NCBI GenBank assembly: GCA_033065855.1
Contig: JAVXUO010000473.1
Location: forward strand, 434,001 to 498,000
Source of the DNA: Escallonia rubra
Lineage: Eukaryota; Streptophyta; Magnoliopsida; Escalloniales; Escalloniaceae
DNA length: 64,000 bases
Direction: 5' to 3'
Numbering within the stretch: the stretch's first letter is position 1; every line of letters begins with the position of its first letter. The translations under genes and the position numbers were made by a program. Positions 24,301-37,550 of this stretch are shown here, piece by piece. The notes under the pieces are model-generated. The model saw nothing but the letters and a program-made list of their open reading frames with translations. It did not search any database and had not been told where the DNA came from.

Positions 24301-27300
24301 TTTTGGCACCGCCATTAGGTTCAGGAGGGTTTGTGATTTATAACGATGCCTCTAAGAGAGGACTTGGTTGTGTGCTGATGTAACATGGAAAATTCATTTT
24401 TTATGCCTCGAGACAGTTAAAGAATCATGAGCAGAATTACCCAACTCACGATTTGGAGTTGGTAGCGATGATATTTGCATTAAAGCTCTAGAGGCACTAT
24501 TCGTATGTGAGACTTATGAGACCTATGCAGACAAGTCTCAAGTATATATTTACTCATAAGGATCTTAATATGAGAACATAGATGGCTAGAGCTTTTAAAG
24601 GATTATGACTGCTCGATTCACTATCATCCCTGTAAGGCTAATGTAGTGGTCAATGCTCTTAGTAGGAAGAACATTGGAAATCTGGCAGCATCAATTACGA
24701 GACAACCTCAGAAATTGGAGGAGATGAGGAAATTGGATTAGAGATTGAGGCCCAGGACATGATGCGATGCTGACAGCTATGCAGGTTCAACTATAACTGA
24801 TCAGCAGATCAAGATTGCACAGGCGTGCGACCTTGAGATCGGTAAAATTATTAGAAGTATTGAGAGTGGGAAATAGATTGAGTTCATGATTGACTCTGAG
24901 AGGCTTGTATGGTTTGGGAGTCGATTATGCTTTCCAATGATAAGGAGTTGAGATGATTACTGTTATCTGAGGCTTACATTTCATATTTTTCGGTGCATCC
25001 AGGAGGCACCAAGATGTATCATGATCTTCGAGAACATTTATGGTGGGCAAGAATGAGGAGGGACATAACGGAGTTTGTTTCTTGGTGTTTGGTGCATCAA
25101 AAGATTAAGGACGAACATCAAAAGTCGACAGATGCAGTACAGTCCTAAGAGATTCCTAAGTGAAAATATGAGCATCTTACTCAGGCTTCGTGGGAGGTTT
25201 ACCCAGTACGGTTGAAGGATTCGATATGATCTGGGTATTGATAGATTGGCTCACTAAATCAGTACACTTCTTGCTTATTCGAACCAATTTCCTTATGCAT
25301 TATAGTTGACCCAATTGTATATGGATTCGATTGAGAGACTTCATAGAGTACCTGTGTTGATTATATCCGATAGAGATCCGGGTTTTACTTCGAGGTTTCG
25401 GGAGAGTTTCCAAAATGCTATGGGGACTGACTTGAGGTTTAGTAAAACTTTTCATCCCCAGACAGATGGCCAGTAAGAGCGGACCATTCAAACTTTGGAG
25501 GACATGCTGATGGCTTGTACTATTGATTTCCAAGGTAGTTGGGATACCCATCTGCCGTTGATTGATTTTTCCTACAATAAGAGTTATCAGACAAGTATTT
25601 AGATAGCGCCTTTTGAGACTTTGTATGGTCGGAAGTGTAGGACTCCGTTGTGCTAGGATGAGGTTAGAGAGCGTTGACTCATTGGCCTAGAGTTGGCATA
25701 GGTAACATATGACAAGGTCTACTTGATTCGAGCAGACATGAGAGGGGCACATGAAAGACAATGGATGTATACTTCAAAACGTAGATGAGGCTTGGAGTTT
25801 GTGGTTGGTGACAGGGTAATTATGAGAATATCTCATTGGAAGGGACTAACACGTTTCAGGAAGAAGGGGAAGCTCAACCCTAAATTTGTTGGACCCTACG
25901 AGATTCTTGAGAGGAGTAGACCAGTAGCTTATCATTTGGCGTTAACCTTGAATTTTTTGCGTGTTCACAATGTATTCCACGTGTCAGTGTTGAGCAAGTA
26001 TGTGCATGATCTGACTCACATATTGCAGCATCGTCCCGATGATTTTAAGTCAGACTTGAGTTATGAGGAGGTGCTGATAGTGATTAGACCGATGTGAACA
26101 AGTTCTCTGGACCAATGTGATACGGCTGGTGACAGTACTGTGGAAAAATCTACTTGGGAACCAGAGGATACCATGCGAAATGCTTATCCTTATTTTTTCG
26201 ATGCTGCAGGTGCATAAATTTCAAGGATGAAATTTTAATTAGCTGGGGACAATGTAATACCCTGCTAAAATTCCCATGATATGATGGTAAATTAGTTTGG
26301 GTCTTTTTCATAAAATTTAGAATTTTTTGGGTGAACATTGCAAAATGTCAAAAGTTGGGGTTTGGTAAAATGCCATTTTTGGGTTTTGGAATGTATTCTG
26401 GACAAAAGCACACCCCCGTCGGTTCCCCATTTGGCAACCCCCAAAATCACTTCGCATGAATTTTTCTTCCCTTCATTACATTGTTTCATTTACAGAATGT
26501 GTGTGTGTGTGTAAGACAGAAAGGGAGAAGAGAAGAGAAGAGAAGAGAAGAGAGGAGAGGAGAGGAGAGGAGAGAGGAGAGAGGAGAGAGGAGAGAGGAG
26601 AGAGGAGAGAGAGCCTAATCAATGACGGAATCTGGAGTGGAGAGCTTCATTTAAGAGGGTTTTGATTAGGTAATCACCCCCTAAACCCGTTCCATTCCTG
26701 TGTGTATATGTATGTATGTGTACACGTGAATATATACATTTTTTTTTACCTAGAACTCCACAAATTTGATCGTAGATTCAGTATTGTTGTTATAGAATGT
26801 ATCAGGGTGTTAGAGGAAGGAATTAGAGCAAGAAAAAGGAGAAAAAAATAACTAGAAAAGATGAAGCAGAAATGGAGAAAAACAAAATTAGGGTTTGCTG
26901 TGTATTCTGGAGAAAACAATGAACAATAACCCATGCGTTGCGCGTGGGGGGCGCATAGGGTGGTCTCCGGCCACTTGTTTGGCCAAAAGTTTTCACCACG
27001 GTGATATTATTTGAATCTTAGCAATTTTGAGAAATTTCGTAATTTATTGAAACCGTTTGGTAATTTTTATATTTTACACAAGTTTAAGACTTTTAGAATT
27101 TGTTTGGACTATTCAAAATCATAATTTAGTTCTGATTTTTTTTTGTCTATATTGCTCTAAGATGTTCCGGTTCAAATTTCAGATTTTTTTTAGAGATGAT
27201 ATGCTATATTTTCAATATGGCAATTGTTTGAGCAAAATGAATAATTTAAAAATAGTTTCATGAAAATTTTCATTTAATTTCAGCTTTTTGTGTTTTTCTT

Positions 27301-29408
27301 ATATATTTTAAAATATTATAAAAATTATGTGATTTTTTTTTACCTAGAAATATTAATGGCTATTTTTGAGCTTTTCTTGCATTTAAAGAAATTATTTTTA
27401 AACAGGAAATATTCAGAAATTTAGATATTTTGTTTTAAACTATAAAAGTAATTTATGAGATTTTTATTGTGAATTTGGAGGCGTGGTTAAGCTTTGGGGC
27501 AGTATGAGGTTCCCTGCTAGTTTTGGCTGTTCATGGGAACCATTGTGAATTTTTATGAGATTAGAATTGAACACCGCATAAGTCATTAGTACTGGTCATA
27601 CTTGATTGTAATGTGGTTTATGTTATAATAATTGCAATTCCCCAACTCCGGTCATTCTAAGGATCTCTGACTTTCAGTTGAAAGTATAAATTAGCTTGGA
27701 CCAAGGTCATATTTTCTATCCGAACTCTACTTCATCATTTGAATTCATGTTTTATTCTAATCATTTCGCGGATTCCATTGAACCTTGATATTATATATTG
27801 TCAGCAAAATGTTTGAATTTGCCTATGAAAACCTACCTTGAACCTTAAGCGATTGTTTGAAACTCTTAAGCGATTGTTTAATACTCATCCATATTGTATA
27901 TTGGCATTATACGACATATTGAACTATGTATAGTTCTTCTGGACATTGACATGAGATAGTAAATCTAAGGTGTTATAATGTTAATTTGTATTGTGGATGT
28001 TACAAGGTTGGTCTGTACTGTTTGGGTTACATATTAGTACCTAGATGGACTAGTTTTTATACGTATGCATATATGTTGTCTACATTACTCAACACTGTTG
28101 AGGTGGCTTTGATATTCTATAATGCCCATGTTCAATATCATCTACTTCTGTATTACTGAATCTGAAATGTTTGTAAATCTGCTGATTTGAGGGATTGCGT
28201 ATACTCTTCCCTATATTTATATTGAGATGTTGTGGTCTTATTTAGATCTTTTCTGAATGTCACTCGACTTCATGTATATAATCGTTCGATCTGGGCTGTT
28301 TGGTCTGTGATTGACCTTACTGGGCTATCAAAATCTGACTCTTACTTTACTTCCTTTTTGCAGGTAATAACCAACAATAAGTTGCTTGGGTATGGATTAT
28401 AGCTGAGCGAGAGAGTTTGGTGTAAGTTTCCATGTTGTCTATTAGAACCCCAGCGAGGGTGAACATTACCATTTTAAAGTTTTAGGGTGTGTTTGATAAC
28501 GCAATTAAGCACTTAAAACTTATTATTTTCAATGATTTTTAATTAAGTGCATTTGATAACGCTAAACTTTGTATCACTTAAAAAATTAATTCTTACAAAA
28601 AATAGACTAAAATTTTAAGTCAGGGTGGACTTACTTAATGCTGATCACTTAAAGTGAGATGGTTGAAAGTTATTTAACATATTTTTATATAAAAAAATAA
28701 TTACTATCACGATGTCCCCTTAATTAATTTGCTGGTAACACCGTATCCATCGCAATACAAACACCACCATAACCATTATTTCATGTTGCTACCATCACCA
28801 CAATTACCACAACCTAGCCACTATCACCACTACCACTAACACCATCACAAGGACACCGCCGCCTCTATCATATCGTCGATGTTGTCATCACGTCCATTTT
28901 TGCCAAAATTATTTAAAAATCCATCACACTACAATTACTGCCATGTCGCCGCTTATCGCTATCATCACAACTATAGATACCACGTCTTCACGTACCATTA
29001 CCGCCACCATTGACACATTTTCGCTGCCACCACCACCACCACCATTATTACTCCATCGTCACTGCCACCACCACCACCAACACGATTTTAACCCCCCAAA
29101 CAAAGTTATAAAGTACATAAATAAATGCACAATTTTGGTAAAATAGATAAATTTGTAAATAAATAATTTTCAGACATCTCCTTTTGATTTACCAAACAGA
29201 TTAACTTATTTTTCAGTAAAACTTCAGCCGCTTAAAGTTTTCAGTTTTACGAATTCAGCGCTTAACTTTTTCAACACTTAAATTTCAGTTTTATCAAACA
29301 ACCCCTTAGACTTAAATTTAGTATTCCATTTATGACAGTCTACTGAGAGTATGGTTTGGTAAATGGATTGAGTGAGTGGTTAACCATCTGGATTTCCGAG
29401 GCGTTACA
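18391..29408 (+). mobile_element. Old Ty3/gypsy retroelement fossil (chromovirus-like)
   Basis: 5' LTR about 18391-20525 and 3' LTR 26253-29408 (TGTAATACC to GCGTTACA), the latter enlarged by a nested 821 bp element. A primer-binding site TGGTGTCAGAGC at 20528-20539 is close to the initiator tRNA-Met site. Parts in order: an acidic coiled-coil-like frame (20775-21047), a gag-like region with a zinc knuckle near 22612-22655, protease, reverse transcriptase (about 23400-24240), RNase H, integrase (about 24950-25700) and a C-terminal chromodomain-like tail (to about 26100). The LTRs differ at very roughly 15 percent of sites by eye, pointing to an age of several million years or more. It is heavily broken, with well over ten breaks. 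Confidence 0.9.
28485..29305. mobile_element. Harbinger/Tourist-like element nested in the gypsy 3' LTR
   Basis: 821 bp with terminal inverted repeats GGGTGTGTTTGATAAC and, from the other end, GGGGTTGTTTGATAAAAC, flanked by TTA at 28482-28484 and 29306-29308. The TTA target duplication and GGG-TGTTTGATAA ends fit PIF/Harbinger (Tourist-like) elements. The interior holds CAC/CAT-rich triplet repeats (28740-29090) and no transposase, so it is non-autonomous. The 5' LTR of the host element lacks it at the matching position (near 20370), which proves insertion. Confidence 0.8.
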
Positions 29409-30768
29409 CAATCTCTTCATTTGGATAGTTTAATTTTACCAAAGTCCTTCATGCACCTCTTGAATGTCTAGAACAAATTAAATATAATGTCCATCATCGA
29501 TAAAGTCTTAGAAGTACAATTCGATGGAACATACACATCAAAGGATACCTCCCTGTGGGGCAAGAAAATACAACACATGCACCTTATTTTTTTCACGTTT
29601 TCTTTTGTAACCTTAAAACACAAAGGGGCATTCCCCTAGTTTCCGAGCTTTTAACAAAATTTCCAAATATTACCTTCAACTCTTCTAAGAAAATGTCTCA
29701 TAATCTTGGAAAATGGGTGAAAGCCCAATCCTTCTTTACGATTAAGCGAAGATCCTGTCGAGGCATTTGTGCCAAATTAAGATTCAGATGGAATTGTTAA
29801 ACTCTTAGATCAATTATACATGGAAATTGGATTTAGTTCTTATATGTGGTGGGAATTTCCTAATCTTGAGCATGCTTTTGTGATGGATACAAGGTTTTAA
29901 CACGATATTACAGCTAGATTTTGCCGCCCTATGGTCTTGAGGTCCACCTTACCCGCTTCTATTGGAACGATAGTCCACTTAGCGTGAATCGAGGCTTTGG
30001 ATCATCTTAGATTCCTAAGTTGGAAGGCAATGGGTTGTAACTCCAATAATTAAGATAGCACATTAAAGGACTCTCATAATGGAAATTAACCCAAAGGACT
30101 TAATAAAATAAAAAAGGTTCTCTTCCTTTGGTAGCAGATAGAGAGAAAGTAAGTCAAGAAAAAATTTGTATGTAACATGCTTTTGCACTAGTGAGAGAGA
30201 GAGACCCTTGTAAGGTGAAACACGGGTCGGCTCGGGTATGTATCCAATCCTGACATGGGCAAAGGAACTGACGTGAAGCAATAAGATCAATCCTGGACTC
30301 TTTGTGTCACAAATTACCTCAGGTACGCTTTCGGAGCCATTATTCTTCTTTTTGTGATTCTCGTATGCCCTCTGTATGTTTGAAATCTATATTGCAGGTT
30401 GATGGCTTGTTTAGATTCGTGTAGATTTAAAAATTGGTTTTCATATGTATATGGTTCTTTGACTGTATCTGTAAATCTTGAGCATAAAAATTTATATTTA
30501 GGGAGATATTGTAAACCTAGTTATAATCTTAAATTCTTTGGCTTGAATTCCATTTTTAATGAATTTGATTTACATTTTTGGTGAATACCATTAGTCTGCT
30601 CTGACTTAGCTTTCCATTAGAATAAGAACCATCAAAAACGATTTTGAATTATATTAGCTTTCTCTCCAAAAAGAAAAAAAGAAGTGGGAAGCGCCTGAGC
30701 ACGCGTGGGGCCAGGTTGGTGGTCTCCCATAGATACGCGCAATGTGTGTGGTATATATATATATATAT
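29409..30768. other. Intergenic stretch between the gypsy fossil and the MULE
   Basis: No supported gene. Scattered open frames such as 29555-29800 look like decayed coding sequence of unknown origin. The segment 30240-30335 is related to 46440-46560 just downstream of GLR-B. A TA microsatellite at about 30752-30768 abuts the MULE. Confidence 0.5.
30240..30335 (+). repeat. Dispersed repeat shared with GLR-B downstream flank
   Basis: The phrase GTGAAGCAATAAGATCAATC followed by a GGACT-GTGTCACAAATTA segment and GGTACGC matches 46470-46560 with modest divergence. The family is unknown. Confidence 0.6.
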
Positions 30769-30829
30769 GGGAATAACGAATATACTGCTTGCCTTAGACA
30801 ACTTACCTAAGGCCATAGGATTAAACTAC
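30769..30829 (+). repeat. Left terminal inverted repeat of the MULE
   Basis: About 61 bp matching the reverse complement of 41148-41210 with a few substitutions and a 2 bp indel. Confidence 0.93.
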
Positions 30830-31110
30830 ATGGCTGTAATATTTCTCTTTCTTAGTTATCTCTCATTGTTTGCTCTCTCTTTCATCAGAAAAGACAGGAG
30901 CTCATCGTTGGCCGTCGGCATCAGCACAATCGCCGACGGAAATTCATCTTCTGCCGGCGCCCACCCCAAAAATCACCATCTGCCAGCTCAGATTCCTCTG
31001 ACTTCAACACTGGGCAGCCACTATCAATTGCCCACCTCGCCGGCCCAACCTCGCCCATCGCCGGTGACCTAAACCCCCACCATCACAAACCACCTTGCCA
31101 TCACAAACCC

Positions 31111-31349
31111 ATCGCTGCGGCCGACGAGATCACTGCCAAGCCACTTCATCTCCGGCGAGATCAGCTATCGCCGGAGACAAACAGCTTCCACATCGGCGAC
31201 CCAATACTGCCGCAGATTAGCCAATCCCCATCGCTGCGGCCGACGAGATCACTGCCAAGCCATTTCATCTCCGGCGAGATCAGCTATCGCCGTCACAAAT
31301 AGCCTCCACATCGGCGACCCAACACTGCCGCAGATTAGCCAATCCCCAT
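31111..31349. repeat. Tandem duplication, period 119 bp
   Basis: Two copies starting ATCGCTGCGGCCGACGAG at 31111 and 31230, in the GC-rich left arm of the MULE. They are nearly identical, so recent. Confidence 0.9.
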
Positions 31350-31402
31350 CGCCGGCCAAAAGGGTTCCAAAATAGTATCTTCGAATGTAAAGCTAAGGTA
31401 AA

Positions 31403-34400
31403 TGTTAGAATTTCAAACCCTCATTAAAGTGAGTTGCAAAATTTGACTTAGAAGAAGATAAGAGAAGGTGGCAACCGACTTAAGTAGAACACTCAAGAAC
31501 TTGGAAGAAGATTGATTATCACAAGATAAGGATAAAGAGGTTATCAACTTGAAGAGGATAACTTGATGAAGAGAAGGTGGCTGCCGACTTGGAAGTTTTG
31601 AGAAGATAATGGATAGTTGAAATTGTTGACTCAATTGAATTGGTGAAGTCGGTTAGAACTTTGGAGAAGATGAAGTTGCCGACCTTGTCTATCTATATAT
31701 ATGTGGAGTCTTGTTTAGTTTAGTTTTAAGTCTTAGAGAGTGAGAAGTTAGTGTGTGAGAGAATTAGAGAGTGATTTTGGGAGAGAAAACAAGCAGCAGC
31801 TTGTGTGAGTGAAAATAGAGAATAGAAACAGAGAGAGGTGTTGAAACACCAAGGTTGTGAGTTACAAATATTTTGTTCTAGTGTGTTCTTGTGTAAGAAA
31901 TCTTTGTGTTTCTATATATACACCGCCGTTGTTCGTATCATAAATTTTTGTGATCCCGCTACGCTTCCAACAAGTGGTATCAGAGCCGGCAGGTTCGATT
32001 CTACGTCACAAGAAGGTGAGAGATGGCGAATATAATTCAGCCGCAAATCCCAAAATTAACGAAGACGAATTATGGGAATTGGAGTATCCAAATGAAGGTT
32101 CTACTCGGATCACAAGAATTATGGGAAATCGTTGAAGACGGATACATCGAACCCGCAGATATGGCAGCCGAATCAGCTTTATCAAACGCCCAGAAAACGG
32201 CGTTAAGAGAATCGCGCAAGAAGGATAAGAAGGTCTTGTTCTTAATTTTTCAAGGAGTTGACGAATCAACCTTTGAAAAAATATCAGACGCGAAGACATC
32301 GAAGGAAGCGTGGGAGATTCTGCAGAAATCTCTACAGGGAGTCGAAAAGGCGAAAAAGGTACGTCTTCAATCACTTCGAGCTGAATTTGAGACATTAAAA
32401 ATGATAAGTTCGGAAAATATCAGTGATTATGTTACTCGTTTGAAAACAGTGGCAAACGAGATGAAAAGAAACGGAGAAACTCTAGATGATGTCAGAGTAA
32501 TGGAAAAACTCTTACGTTCTCTGACTCGAAAATTTGATTATGTTGTTACTGCAATCGAAGAGTCGAAAGATTTGTCTCAAATTTCTATCGATGAGCTTGT
32601 GGGATCTCTTCAAGCTCATGAGCAGAGAATAAATCAAAATGAAAATAGCGGAAATTTGGCAAGCTTTGCAAAGCAAATTACATGTAGGTGAAAATCAAGC
32701 TAGCAGTAGCTATGGACGAGGTAGAGGAGAACGTAGTAGCTACAGAGGTGGCTATAGAGGTGGACGTGGTCCACACAGTATACGCGGTGGACGAGGACGT
32801 GGTAGACAATCTTTTGATAGAAGTCAAACAAGCGACGACTATCAAGCATATAGTCGTGGTCGAGGATTTAGAAGCAGAGGAAGAGGTGGATTTCAACAAC
32901 GAGGTGATAAATCCCAGTTAAAATGTTATAGTTGCAACAAATATGGTCATTTTAGTTACGAGTGCAGATCAACTCCTAAAATGGAGGAAAGAAATAATTT
33001 TGCACCAGCTGACGAGAAAAATATGGAAGATGCTATTTTTCTCACTTACAGAGGAAATGAAAAGTGCAAGAAAAATGTTTGGTATCTCGATACAGGTGCT
33101 AGCAACCATATGTGCGGCCGAAAGGAGCTGTTCACAGATTTGGACGAGACTATCAAAGGAGAAGTTACTTTCGGAGACTCGTCCAAGATTCCGATGAAAG
33201 GCAAAGGTAAACTTATGATTACTTTAAAGAATGGAGATAGAAAATTTATATCAGATGTTTATTATGTACCTGCCTTAAAGAGCAATATTATCAGCTTGGG
33301 CCAGCTCTTAGAAAAGGGGTACGATATACACATGAAAGACGGTGCACTTGTTATCAGAAACAAAGATAGAGAATTAATTGCCAAAGTTGAAATGACGAAG
33401 AATCGTCTTTTCACACTTGATATCCGATCTGAAATGATGAGATGCATGAAGTCTGTCATTAAAGATGATTCATGGTTGTGGCATTTAAGATTTGGTCATC
33501 TTGGTTTTAACGGTCTAAAGTTATTATCAAGAACAAAGATGGTGAATGGTCTGCCAGAAATTCATGAACCAGATCAGTTGTGTGAAGCTTGTGTCAAAGG
33601 AAAACAACACAGGCAAAGTTTTGAAGTTGGAAAATCTTGGAGAGCTAGAAGGCCACTAGAGATTGTGCACTCCGATATAGCTGGTCCATTTGATATTCCA
33701 TCACTTGGTGGAAACAGGTACTATCTTACTTTTATTGATGATTTCAGTAGAAAAAGTTGGGTGTACATTCTTAAAGAAAAATCGGAAGCCCTTGATAAAT
33801 TCAAGGAATTCAAAGCAATGGCTGAAAAACAAAGTGGACAGTATCTGAAGATACTCAGGTCTGACAGAGGAGGTGAATACACCTCAAAATTATTTGAGGG
33901 TTACTGTAAAAAGCATGGAATCATTCATCAGTTGACAGCCTCTTACACGCCACAACAAAATGGCGTAGCAGAAAGAAAGAATCGCACGATTCTTGATATG
34001 GCAAGAAGCATGGTGAAGGGAAAGCATTTACCGAGAACGTTTTGGGCTGAAGCTGTTCAATGTGCAGTATATCTGCTAAATCGATGTCCAACAAAGAGTG
34101 TAAAGTTTAAGACGCCAAATGAAGCCTGGAGTGGTAGCCAGCCAAAAGTTGAACATCTCAGAATTTTTGGGTGCATTGCATATGCCCATATTCCTGATCA
34201 AAAGAGAAAAAAGCTCTGTATGGATTAAAGCAAGCTCCGAGAGCTTGGAACACAAGAATAGACGAGTATTTCCAGGAAAATGGTTTCGTGAAGAGTCCTT
34301 ATGAACATGCCTTATACACGAAGAGAAATCAGGACGGTGATATCATGATTGTCTGCTTATATGTGGACGATATGATATTCACGGGAAATAATCCAGGTAT

Positions 34401-35884
34401 GTTCACTAATTTCAAGAAAGCTATGACTAAAGAATTTGAGATGACAGATATCGGTGAAATGTCATACTTTCTTGGAGTCGAAGTAAAACAAATGGAAGAT
34501 GGAATATTTATGTCGCAAAAGAAGTATGCGGAGCAAATTTTAAGCAGATTTAGAATGAAGGATTGCAATCCAGTAGCCATACCAGCAGAAACAGGTGTGG
34601 AGTTGAAAGTTGACTCGAATAGAAAGTCGGTAAACCCGACATTGTACAAGAGTATGGTTAGAAGTTTGAGGTACTTAACTTTTACTCAACCAGATATAAC
34701 ATATGCAGTTGGATTGGTCAGCAGATACATGGAGAGACCAAAACAAGATCATTTCAATGCAGCAAAAAGAATTTTGAAATATGTCAGAGGTACGGTTGAT
34801 CATGGTCTCTTTTATACTCACTCTCAAAATTCAAGATTGATTGGTTATTCAGACAGTAATTATGGAAGAGACTTGGATGATCGGAAGAGCACATCTGGAT
34901 ATGCCTTTCACATTGGATCAGCAATATTTTCGTGGTCATCAAAGAAGCAACAAATAGTTGCTCTCTCAACATGTGAAGCCGAGTATATAGCCGCAGCAGC
35001 GTGCACGTGCCAAGCAATATGGTTGAAGAATATTTTGAGTGAGTTGTCTCTCATTGAAGAAGGTCCGACTACGATATACGTCGACAACAAATCTGCTATA
35101 GCACTTGCGAAGAATCCAGTATCACATAGTCGAAGCAAGCATATAGACACGAGGTATCATTTTATTCGGGAGCAAGTTAAAAATAAAGTCGTGGAATTAG
35201 TTCATTGCAGAACGGAAGACCAAGTAGCAGATATTTTTACAAAGCCATTGAAGACCGACATATTCCACAAACTCAAAGAGAGGCTTGGCATGAAGATTCG
35301 GGTTTGAGGGGGAGTGTTAGAATTTCAAACCCTCATTAAAGTGAGTTGCAAAATTTGACTTAGAATAATATAAGAGAAGGTGGCAACCGACTTAAGTAGA
35401 ACACTCAAGAACTTGGAAGAAGATTGATTATCACAAGATAAGGATAAAGAGGTTATCAACTTGAAGAGGATAACTTGATGAAGAGAAGGTGGCTGCCGAC
35501 TTGGAAGTTTTGAGAAGATAATGGATAGTTGAAATTGTTGACTCAATTGAATTGGTGAAGTCGGTTAGAACTTTGGAGAAGATGAAGTTGCCGACCTTGT
35601 CTATCTATATATATGTGGAGTCTTGTTTAGTTTAGTTTTAAGTCTTAGAGAGTGAGAAGTTAGTGTGTGAGAGAATTAGAGAGTGATTTTGGGAGAGAAA
35701 ACAAGCAGCAGCTTGTGTGAGTGAAAATAGAGAATAGAAACAGAGAGAGGTGTTGAAACACCAAGGTTGTGAGTTACAAATATTTTGTTCTAGTGTGTTC
35801 TTGTGTAAGAAATCTTTGTGTTTCTATATATACACCGCCGTTGTTCGTATCATAAATTTTTGTGATCCCGCTACGCTTCCAACA
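31403..35884 (+). mobile_element. Young Copia retroelement nested in the MULE
   Basis: LTRs of 570 bp each at 31403-31972 and 35315-35884, beginning TGTTAGAA and ending CTTCCAACA, with a perfect 5 bp target duplication GTAAA (31398-31402 and 35885-35889). The primer site TGGTATCAGAGC (31975-31986, initiator tRNA-Met) and a purine tract before 35315 are present. Parts: gag from 32023, zinc knuckle, protease (motif DTGAS), integrase, reverse transcriptase and RNase H regions up to 35307. The LTRs differ at only 2 of 570 sites by eye; at 0.7-1.3 x 10^-8 changes per site per year this gives roughly 0.13-0.25 million years. The element is broken, with one to a few breaks, and shorter than whole relatives. 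Confidence 0.95.
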
Positions 35885-35960
35885 GTAAAAACTGACAAGG
35901 CAGATAACACTTTGCACAGTTCAAAATCCTGATATGAGCTTAATCCTTAGGATGTTATTC

Positions 35961-36124
35961 TTTTTCCAGTGAGATTCTTAGGATGTTATTGATTAAGTTA
36001 AAGATGGGAATACCTTGTTTGCAAAGCAGACACGATTGTTATTATTTTTCCAGTGAGATTCTTAGGATGTTATTGATTAAGTCAAAGATGGGAATACCTT
36101 GTTTGCAAAGAAGACACGATTGTA
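35961..36124. repeat. Tandem duplication, period 84 bp
   Basis: Two copies of a segment containing TTTTTCCAGTGAGATTC (35961 and 36045), inside the MULE just after the Copia insertion. Confidence 0.9.
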
Positions 36125-37290
36125 GTTGTAACGGTGTGCAGGGTAGACCCAAGAGTTGCAGACGAAGTGGACCTTGCCACACCGGCGATGGAAGCATGCA
36201 CTTGCAGAATTTGGAGATTTGGTAGGCTGGGCCTTCCCAAGTTCATATTACAGGTAATTGATTTGACGTTAAGTCATTTGTTATTTGCCATTTTCTTTTG
36301 CTTTCCGATCAAACTCTTTTCAAGTATTTTAAGGTCTCTAATACTTTAAAATAATGAAGACTACAATTGCTATTTTGAATATCAGTAACGAGGATTTGCC
36401 AAGAGACTTGAATAAATGGATTAGCAATCGAATACGTACAGAATGCACTTTATTGCGATGGGTAATTAGGTGGTGTTGTTGTCACACCTAAAACTACGCT
36501 TCACTTTCTTATTTGCGGCGCTTGGTACAGTGTAAATTGAAGTATTGAATCTTCCGATCCCTCAGTCTAGCTAGCCATTGAAAGATGAAAATGTGATCTA
36601 GTGAAGATACACAATCAGTCTAGATAGTGATTCACAGTGGTTCAAGTGAAGATGCACAATCCTTATTGTTCAAGATGTTCTACTGGACCCTCCATTAAAG
36701 CTTTTTAGATCAGAAGGAGATATAAGCTCATCATTCATGATGTTCTTACTTTCCTCTAGCAACATAATTGTGGACTTAAGGTAATTGTCTATTGACGAGG
36801 AAACTATGCTCTTGTGCCTGTGACATATGCTTACACACCTCAGTCAGCTTGACATTACTTGTTCATGGTCATGTGCCTTCTCACACTCCTACCCTCTCTG
36901 AATATCTTGGGTCTGAATTCTTCTTGGTATTATAAACAAGTCTTAGTAATAAACAAGGTTGCCTAAGTTGTAACATCGTATTTAAAAGTGCCTAAGTTGT
37001 AACATCGTATTTAAAAGACGAATGGACCCTAGCAAGGAGATCCTTATTCTTTTAGAAGGACACTAGCAAGTAGATTCATATTTTTCTACCACTGTGAAAA
37101 TCTGATTTATGTACCAGTCTTTAACACTAACAATGGAACTCTTCTAAACATTACTGGTCGTTCATGTTTAACAGTAACAACGTTCGAACTTCACCCCCCC
37201 TCCCCTTTTACTGTTTCCTCTTTTATCTTATCTAATCTTCATTTCTACTGTAACCAGCCATCTAGTTCCTGATGGGAGAAATGAAACCCT
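36125..37290. other. MULE interior, no gene recognised
   Basis: A frame near 36134-36240 ends at a possible splice donor (CAG then GTAATT) and might be a captured exon, but I recognise no protein. A further short duplication of CCTAAGTTGTAACATCGTAT occurs at about 36962 and 36990. Confidence 0.4.
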
Positions 37291-37300
37291 CAACATGATT

Positions 37301-37400
37301 GCAGAAAAATGTTTGATTTTATGCAGTGTCTTCCAAGTCGAACCATGTTTGCAAAAAAGGTTTGATTTCATGCAATGTCTTCCAAGTCGTACCAAATTTC
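37301..37400. repeat. Tandem duplication, period about 49 bp
   Basis: TTTGATTT-ATGCA-TGTCTTCCAAGTCG occurs at about 37312 and 37361. It has several differences, so it is older than the 119 and 84 bp duplications. Confidence 0.8.
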
Positions 37401-37550
37401 ATGATTACCCTATACTTGGTACTGATCTAGTATTAATTGTTCGATTCAGACAACAGATGGCCGAAATGTTATCAGCCATACCAGAGTTTCCCAAGCCCCT
37501 CAAATGCAACAAGCACATGTTTAAGCTCGATCGGGAAGTAATACATAATT

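Noticed and set aside
28740-29090. CAC/CAT-rich triplet tract as a coding histidine/threonine repeat gene
   Set aside because: It is the interior of a non-autonomous Harbinger-like element with defined ends and target duplication.
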